Assembly: GCA_964415605.1 (NCBI GenBank)
Contig: CAYQBA010000224.1
Coordinates: 1-6,450, forward strand
Source of the DNA: UCB3 sp964415605
GTDB taxonomy: Bacteria; Chloroflexota; Anaerolineae; Epilineales; Epilineaceae
Length of the DNA stretch: 6,450 nt
Direction of reading: 5' to 3'
The notes under the pieces are model-generated. The model was not told the origin of the DNA. It did no database searches and saw nothing but the letters and a program-made list of their open reading frames with translations. A program made the position numbers and the translations under genes. Each line of letters starts with the position of its first letter. Within the stretch, counting starts at the first letter, position 1. Positions 1 to 3,556 of this stretch are shown here, piece by piece.

Positions 1-170
1 CGGGCGGCACGCCACGCGCCACCGCCGAGCCCCGCGGGCCGCGGGAGCCCGGGCGGCCGGGACCGGGCGGCACGCCGCGGCCCACGGCGGAGCCGCCGCA
101 AGGCACGCCGGATCCCGGCCGGCAGGGCCCCGGTGGGCGTGGGGATCCGGGCCGGCGCGGGGATCCAGGC
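1..170 (+). repeat. Imperfect tandem repeat, about 63-66 nt period, in coding frame
   Basis: The string CGGGCGGCACGCC occurs at 1-13 and again at 64-76, exactly 63 nt (21 codons) apart, and the similarity continues at protein level (GGTPR-TAEP in both units). A weaker third unit starts near 132 (GGRGDPG). Inside it, a doublet with an 18-nt period encodes RGDPG twice (138-152 and 156-170). The period is a multiple of three throughout, which fits expansion within a coding sequence. Confidence 0.5.
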
Positions 171-386
171 TGGCCGCGCCGCCCCGGCGATCCGCCGATC
201 ACGCCGCCGCCGCACGAGACGCGCATCCCCAACCACCCCGGGATGCCACCGCCGCCGACGGTCGTCCCGGGTCCGACGACCGGCAGCGCCGGCCCGGCGG
301 CCACGGCCACGCCCGACGCGCCAGGTGGGCCCGTTGGGCCGGGCGGCGACGCTGGATCGGCGCCGGGGGTCGGATCGGGGCTGTAG
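1..386 (+). CDS. 3' end of an unidentified gene encoding a Pro/Gly-rich tail (partial)
   Basis: Only the last 127 complete codons and the stop (TAG at 384-386) lie in the window; the first two bases finish a codon that begins upstream. The frame is open from the edge and its third codon positions are nearly all G or C, as in the clear genes downstream. The residues are almost all Pro, Gly, Arg, Thr, Ala and Asp, with no hydrophobic core, so this is likely a disordered C-terminal tail. It begins with an imperfect repeat (GGTPRATAEP, then GGTPRPTAEP 21 codons later) and a short RGDPG doublet, and ends in a Pro/Thr/Ala/Gly stretch. Such tails occur on, for example, bifunctional penicillin-binding proteins and surface proteins, but nothing here identifies the parent gene. 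Because the sequence is low complexity and GC-rich, chance openness of the frame is a real alternative. Confidence 0.5.
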   Translation, partial: GGTPRATAEPRGPREPGRPGPGGTPRPTAEPPQGTPDPGRQGPGGRGDPGRRGDPGWPRRPGDPPITPPPHETRIPNHPGMPPPPTVVPGPTTGSAGPAATATPDAPGGPVGPGGDAGSAPGVGSGL

Positions 387-607
387 GCGGTCTCGAGCTG
401 CGATCGTCGTCGCGGTAGACGCACCCGACGAGGTGGCCGGGCGACGCGCCTGGCGCATCGGCAATCCGGGTGTCGTCACGGTTGCGGCCCGGGCTGGCCG
501 CGGTGGACCAGTCTCGCGCCAGCATGCGCCAACAACCCGCTGTGCTAAGCTTGGCGTTTCACCATCGGCCGGCTCAGCCGTCGACCGTGTCGCGCAGGGG
601 GATCCCC
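387..607. other. Intergenic region upstream of the ABC transporter operon
   Basis: No convincing gene is seen on either strand here. A hairpin-capable inverted repeat, GCGGCC (484-489) with GGCCGC (496-501) around a 6-nt loop, lies about 100 nt after the upstream stop but has no T-tract, so it is at best a weak terminator candidate. The only relatively AT-rich patch is around 530-565 (with TGCTAAGCTT at 543-552) and is where a promoter for the operon would be expected. No good pair of -35 and -10 hexamers could be identified. Confidence 0.4.
595..600 (+). promoter_or_regulatory. Ribosome binding site deciding the ATPase start
   Basis: The purine run AGGGGG sits 7 nt before the GTG at 608. 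Together with family homology it picks this GTG over upstream in-frame starts at 470 (GTG) and 524 (ATG), which would add residues unrelated to ABC ATPases. Confidence 0.6.
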
Positions 608-1735
608 GTGAGCGCCATCCAGGTCCGCGATCTCCGCAAGACCTTCGCCACCAAGCGCAAGGCCGCCGGGCTGCGCGGGAGCCTCGCCGCGCTCTGGCGA
701 CCCGCGCACGACACCGTCCAGGCCGTCGACGACATCGGCTTCGACATGGAGCCCGGCGAGCTCCTGGGGCTCATCGGCCCCAACGGCGCCGGCAAGTCCA
801 CCACCATCAAGATCCTCACCGGCATCCTGCACCCCACGTCCGGCGAGGTCCGCGTGCTCGGCCTCGTGCCGTGGCAGGCGCGGCGCGACCTCGCCTACCG
901 CATCGGAACGGTCTTCGGGCAGCGCCCGCAGCTCTGGTACCACCTGCCGGCGATCGACACGTTCCACCTCTTCGGCAAGATCTACGAGATCGACGACGAA
1001 CGCGTCCGCCAGCGCATCGACGCCCTGGCCGACGCGTTCGACATCCGCCACCTCCTCCTGACACCCGTGCGCAAGCTGTCGCTGGGCCAGCGGATGCGCT
1101 GCGAGGTGGCGGCGTCGCTCCTGCACGCACCGCGCCTGCTCCTCCTCGACGAGCCGTCGATCGGGCTGGATGTGGTGGCCAAGCAGCGCATCCGCGACAC
1201 GATCCGGCGGATGAACGCCGAGGAGGGCGTCGGCGTCCTGTTGACGTCGCACGACGCCGGCGACATCGAGTCGCTCTGCAAGCGCGTCATCATCGTCAAC
1301 CACGGCCGCATCGTGTACCACGACAAGGTGTCGACGCTCAAGCGGCAGTTCCTGACGTCCAAGCGCGTCGAGGTGCGCTACGCCGAGAGCATGCCGGACG
1401 GCTTCACCGTCGACGGCGCCGAGATCCTCAAGGTCGGCAAGGGCGGCTACGGCGTCAAGCTCGCGTTCGACACCCGCCTCACCCCGGTGGAGGCGGTGGT
1501 CGCGCGGCTGGCGGCGGCCGGCACGCTGGTCGACATGACCATCGAGGACCCGACGCTCGAGGAGGTCATCCGCGCGATCTACGAGTCCGTGCCGCCCGGA
1601 GCGGTCCCGGATGCCGCGGGCGTGGCGCCGGATCCAGGGCCCGCGGCGACCGCCGACCCATCCTCGTCCCCCGCGGTGCCGATGGCGTCGTCGGCAGCCT
1701 CGCCGGCACCTGGAACGCCAGGATCCGCCCCATGA
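608..1735 (+). CDS. ABC-2 type transporter ATP-binding protein (COG4586-like)
   Basis: Cytoplasmic ATPase of an ABC-2 type transporter, 375 residues from the GTG start. All nucleotide-binding elements are visible: Walker A GPNGAGKST (57-65), Q-loop glutamine 105 in VFGQR, signature LSLGQRMRCE (from about 157), Walker B LLLLDEPSIGLD with D181 and E182, and H-loop His215 in LLTSHD. The N-terminus (VRDLRKTF, then a Lys/Arg-rich stretch before SLAALWRP) and the GILHPTSGEVRVLGLVPW segment are typical of the COG4586 type, which pairs with two ABC2_membrane_6 (DUF990) permeases. Exactly such genes follow. The conserved protein ends around IEDPTLEEVIRAIYE (to about 327). The last 47 residues (329-375) are a Pro/Ala/Ser-rich tail not expected in the family. 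The stop overlaps the next gene's start (ATGA), pointing to translational coupling. The substrate is unknown. Confidence 0.93.
   Translation: MSAIQVRDLRKTFATKRKAAGLRGSLAALWRPAHDTVQAVDDIGFDMEPGELLGLIGPNGAGKSTTIKILTGILHPTSGEVRVLGLVPWQARRDLAYRIGTVFGQRPQLWYHLPAIDTFHLFGKIYEIDDERVRQRIDALADAFDIRHLLLTPVRKLSLGQRMRCEVAASLLHAPRLLLLDEPSIGLDVVAKQRIRDTIRRMNAEEGVGVLLTSHDAGDIESLCKRVIIVNHGRIVYHDKVSTLKRQFLTSKRVEVRYAESMPDGFTVDGAEILKVGKGGYGVKLAFDTRLTPVEAVVARLAAAGTLVDMTIEDPTLEEVIRAIYESVPPGAVPDAAGVAPDPGPAATADPSSSPAVPMASSAASPAPGTPGSAP
1720..1723 (+). promoter_or_regulatory. Ribosome binding site of the first permease
   Basis: AGGA lies 8 nt before the ATG at 1732, inside the end of the ATPase gene. It supports this start, and the overlapping ATGA supports coupled translation. 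Confidence 0.5.
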
Positions 1736-2577
1736 CCACCGCGCCCCCCGTCCCCGCCGCGCTGGCGCGCCCGGCCAGCCTGCGGCGCTCGGCGGCCAAG
1801 TACCGCGCGATCTTCACCACGCAGCTGGCCCAGGCCGCGGCGTACCCGGCCGACGTGGCGGCGCGCAGCCTGAGCATCGTGGTGTTCATGTGGGTGTTCA
1901 TCCACCTGTGGCGCGCGACGTACGCGGCGACCGGCCAGGCCGTGGTGGCCGGCCTCACGCTGCCGCAGACGCTGTGGTATCTCGTCCTGGCCGAGACGAT
2001 CGTGCTGAGCAAGCCGCGGCCGGCCACGGCCATCGCCGAGGCGGTCAAGGACGGCTCGATCGCCTACCAGCTCAACAAGCCGTACAGCTTCCTGCTCTAC
2101 CACCTCAGCGTCGGGCTCGGCGACAGCCTCGTCCGCATGGTGGGCAACCTCGTGGCGGGCGGGGCCCTGGTGTGGTGGGTGGCCGGGCCGCCGCCGGATC
2201 CCCGGGGCTGGCCGCTCGTGCTGGTGGCGATGATGCTCGCGTGGGTCATCGACTTCGGGATGATCGCGCTCATCGGGCTCCTGGGGTTCGTCACCGAGGA
2301 GGTGGCGGCGTTCGAGTGGATCTACTCCAAGGTGCAGTTCCTCTTCGGCGGGCTCCTCATCCCGCTGGACTTCTTCCCGGACGGCCTGCGCGCCGTGGCG
2401 GAGCGGCTGCCGTTCGCCTACACGCTTTACGGGCCGGCCCGGCTCTTCGTCACGCCCGACGCCGAGCGCTTCGCCCGCCTCGTCGCCGGCCAGCTCGTGT
2501 GGCTCGTGGTCGTCGGCGGGCTCGCGGCGGCGGCCTACCGCGCCGGCACGCGCCGGCTGGCGATCAACGGGGGCTGA
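1732..2577 (+). CDS. ABC-2 family transporter permease, first subunit (COG4587/DUF990-like)
   Basis: Inner-membrane subunit of 281 residues. About six hydrophobic helices can be seen, roughly at 45-62, 76-94, 130-152, 160-187, 199-215 and 250-271, after a cytoplasmic N-terminus with a basic stretch (LRRSAAKYRAIF). Family-like elements include AYQLNKPYSFLLYHL (111-125), which contains the conserved 'L-x-K/R-P' turn, and the FLFGGLLIPLDFFP segment (203-216) followed by LPFAYTLYGPARLF. These match the ABC2_membrane_6 permeases encoded beside COG4586 ATPases. The ATG overlaps the ATPase stop and the next permease begins 4 nt after this stop, so the three genes form one operon and the two permeases probably make a heterodimeric channel. 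The same frame is open far upstream (from about 133), but that part is antisense-free shadow of the ATPase gene and not real coding sequence. Substrate unknown; export is inferred only from the ABC-2 family. Confidence 0.88.
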   Translation: MTTAPPVPAALARPASLRRSAAKYRAIFTTQLAQAAAYPADVAARSLSIVVFMWVFIHLWRATYAATGQAVVAGLTLPQTLWYLVLAETIVLSKPRPATAIAEAVKDGSIAYQLNKPYSFLLYHLSVGLGDSLVRMVGNLVAGGALVWWVAGPPPDPRGWPLVLVAMMLAWVIDFGMIALIGLLGFVTEEVAAFEWIYSKVQFLFGGLLIPLDFFPDGLRAVAERLPFAYTLYGPARLFVTPDAERFARLVAGQLVWLVVVGGLAAAAYRAGTRRLAINGG

Positions 2578-2581
2578 CGCC

Positions 2582-3370
2582 ATGCTGCGGCGGGAGATCG
2601 CGTTCCTCGCGGCGCTCTGGAAGGCCAACCTGCAGGCGGCCATGGAGTACCGCGCGGCGTTCCTGGCGCAGGTGGTGGGCATGATGCTCAACAACGCGGT
2701 GTACTTCGCCATCTGGGTGGTGTTCTTCGACCGCTTCGGCGAGGTGCGCGGTTGGGGGATCGACGACATGGTCCTGCTGTACGCCGTGGTCGCCGTGGGC
2801 TTCGGGCTGGCGGCGGTGCTGTTCGGCAACGCCATGACGCTGGCCGACATCGTCGCGGGCGGGGGGCTGGACTACTACCTGGCGCTGCCGCGGCCGGTGC
2901 TGCTGCACCTTCTGGCCAACCGCAGCCGCTACGGCGGCCTGGGCGACGTGTGCTACGGGCTCCTGACGTTCGGCTACTTCGCGCGCGGCGATCTCGGCGC
3001 CCTCGGGCGCTTCGCGCTCGGTGCGACCCTGTCGATGGTGGTCTTCCTGGCCTTCATGGTGCTGGTGCAGAGCCTGGTGTTCTGGATGGGCAGCGCGTCG
3101 CAGCTCGGCGCGCAGTCCACCAACGCGCTTCTGACGTTCGCGCTCTACCCCATCAGCCTGTTCGACGGCACGGCCAAGTTCGTGCTCTTCACCATCCTCC
3201 CGGCAGCATTTGTCGGCAGCGTCCCGGCGGCGCTGGTGCGCGCGGTCACGTGGCCGGTGCTGGCGCAGGCCGCGGCGGCCGCGGCGGTGCTGCTGGCGCT
3301 GGCGCTGGCGGTGTTCCATCGGGGCCTGCGGCGCTACGAGAGCGGGAGCGCGGTGCAGGTGCAGGTGTGA
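2582..3370 (+). CDS. ABC-2 family transporter permease, second subunit (COG3694/DUF990-like)
   Basis: Inner-membrane protein of 262 residues and the likely partner of the preceding permease. It has about six hydrophobic segments, near 28-49, 63-85, 118-133, 146-168, 182-212 and 222-245. Typical family features are MEYRAAFL (21-28) before the first helix, the GGLDYYLALPRP element (94-105), which is the counterpart of the 'KPYS' turn in the first subunit, and YPISLFDG (189-196) leading into LPAAFVGSVPA (206-216). The last helix is built almost wholly of Ala, Leu and Val and partly encoded by CTGGCG repeats. The start ATG is 4 nt after the previous stop, with a G-run (2569-2573) 8 nt upstream as a modest ribosome binding site. 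It is the last gene of the operon; a GC-rich inverted repeat follows 11 nt after the stop. Substrate unknown. Confidence 0.88.
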   Translation: MLRREIAFLAALWKANLQAAMEYRAAFLAQVVGMMLNNAVYFAIWVVFFDRFGEVRGWGIDDMVLLYAVVAVGFGLAAVLFGNAMTLADIVAGGGLDYYLALPRPVLLHLLANRSRYGGLGDVCYGLLTFGYFARGDLGALGRFALGATLSMVVFLAFMVLVQSLVFWMGSASQLGAQSTNALLTFALYPISLFDGTAKFVLFTILPAAFVGSVPAALVRAVTWPVLAQAAAAAAVLLALALAVFHRGLRRYESGSAVQVQV

Positions 3371-3381
3371 GGGGGTCGCGC

Positions 3382-3405
3382 CGGCCCGCGCTGCCCGGCG
3401 GGCCG
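3382..3405 (+). terminator. GC-rich hairpin after the transporter operon
   Basis: CGGCCCGC (3382-3389) and GCGGGCCG (3398-3405) form a perfect 8-bp stem with an 8-nt loop, starting 11 nt after the permease stop. No T-tract follows, so it is not a classical intrinsic terminator. The position fits termination or mRNA 3'-end protection, but in DNA this GC-rich such hairpins also arise by chance. A second, weaker one lies at 3436-3453 (CGGGCG with CGCCCG, 6-nt loop). Confidence 0.35.
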
Positions 3406-3468
3406 CGGCTGGCGTCTCCCCCGGACGCGGCACGGCGGGCGGGTTCGCGCCCGGCCGGCGCCCCGTGA

Positions 3469-3474
3469 TATCAT
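3469..3474 (+). promoter_or_regulatory. Possible -10 hexamer for the cyclase-NACHT gene
   Basis: TATCAT differs from the TATAAT consensus at one position and is a rare AT-rich spot in the 186-nt gap. The best -35 candidate (TTCGCG, 3444-3449) is poor and 19 nt away. If real, transcription would start near 3481, downstream of the in-frame ATG at 3473, so translation would have to begin at 3557. Confidence 0.2.
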
Positions 3475-3556
3475 GACCGCCGCGCCGCACCCGATCACGC
3501 CGCCCCACGGCGGTCCGGGCGGCAGGCGATCCGGCCGGCGCGCAAACCAGGCGACC

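Larger units (their letters stand above)
3371..3556. other. Intergenic gap between transporter operon and cyclase-NACHT gene
   Basis: This gap holds the hairpins and the weak -10 candidate listed separately, and an in-frame alternative ATG at 3473. The octamer ATGACCGC occurs at both 3473 and 3557, so the two candidate starts look alike. The weak AGG at 3549-3551, 5 nt before 3557, is the best ribosome binding site. The spacing and hairpin suggest that the cyclase-NACHT gene is transcribed separately from the transporter. Confidence 0.45.

Noticed and set aside
199..525. Small - strand open frame across the upstream gap
   Set aside because: The product is Arg/Pro/Ala-rich without domains and it overlaps the + strand tail, whose third-position G/C bias is stronger.
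470..607. N-terminal extension of the ATPase from GTG 470 or ATG 524
   Set aside because: The extra residues do not resemble ABC ATPases, and the GTG at 608 has a good ribosome binding site and starts exactly at the family's N-terminus.
133..1731. Long open + frame upstream of and continuous with the first permease (reading from 133)
   Set aside because: It overlaps the well-supported ATPase gene in another frame and its product is Arg/Pro/Ala-rich without domains. Only the part from ATG 1732 looks like a permease.
3357..3556. Frameshift or fusion joining the second permease to the cyclase gene
   Set aside because: The permease ends at its expected length with a clear stop (TGA 3368-3370) and the cyclase begins at its usual N-terminus after a 186-nt gap.
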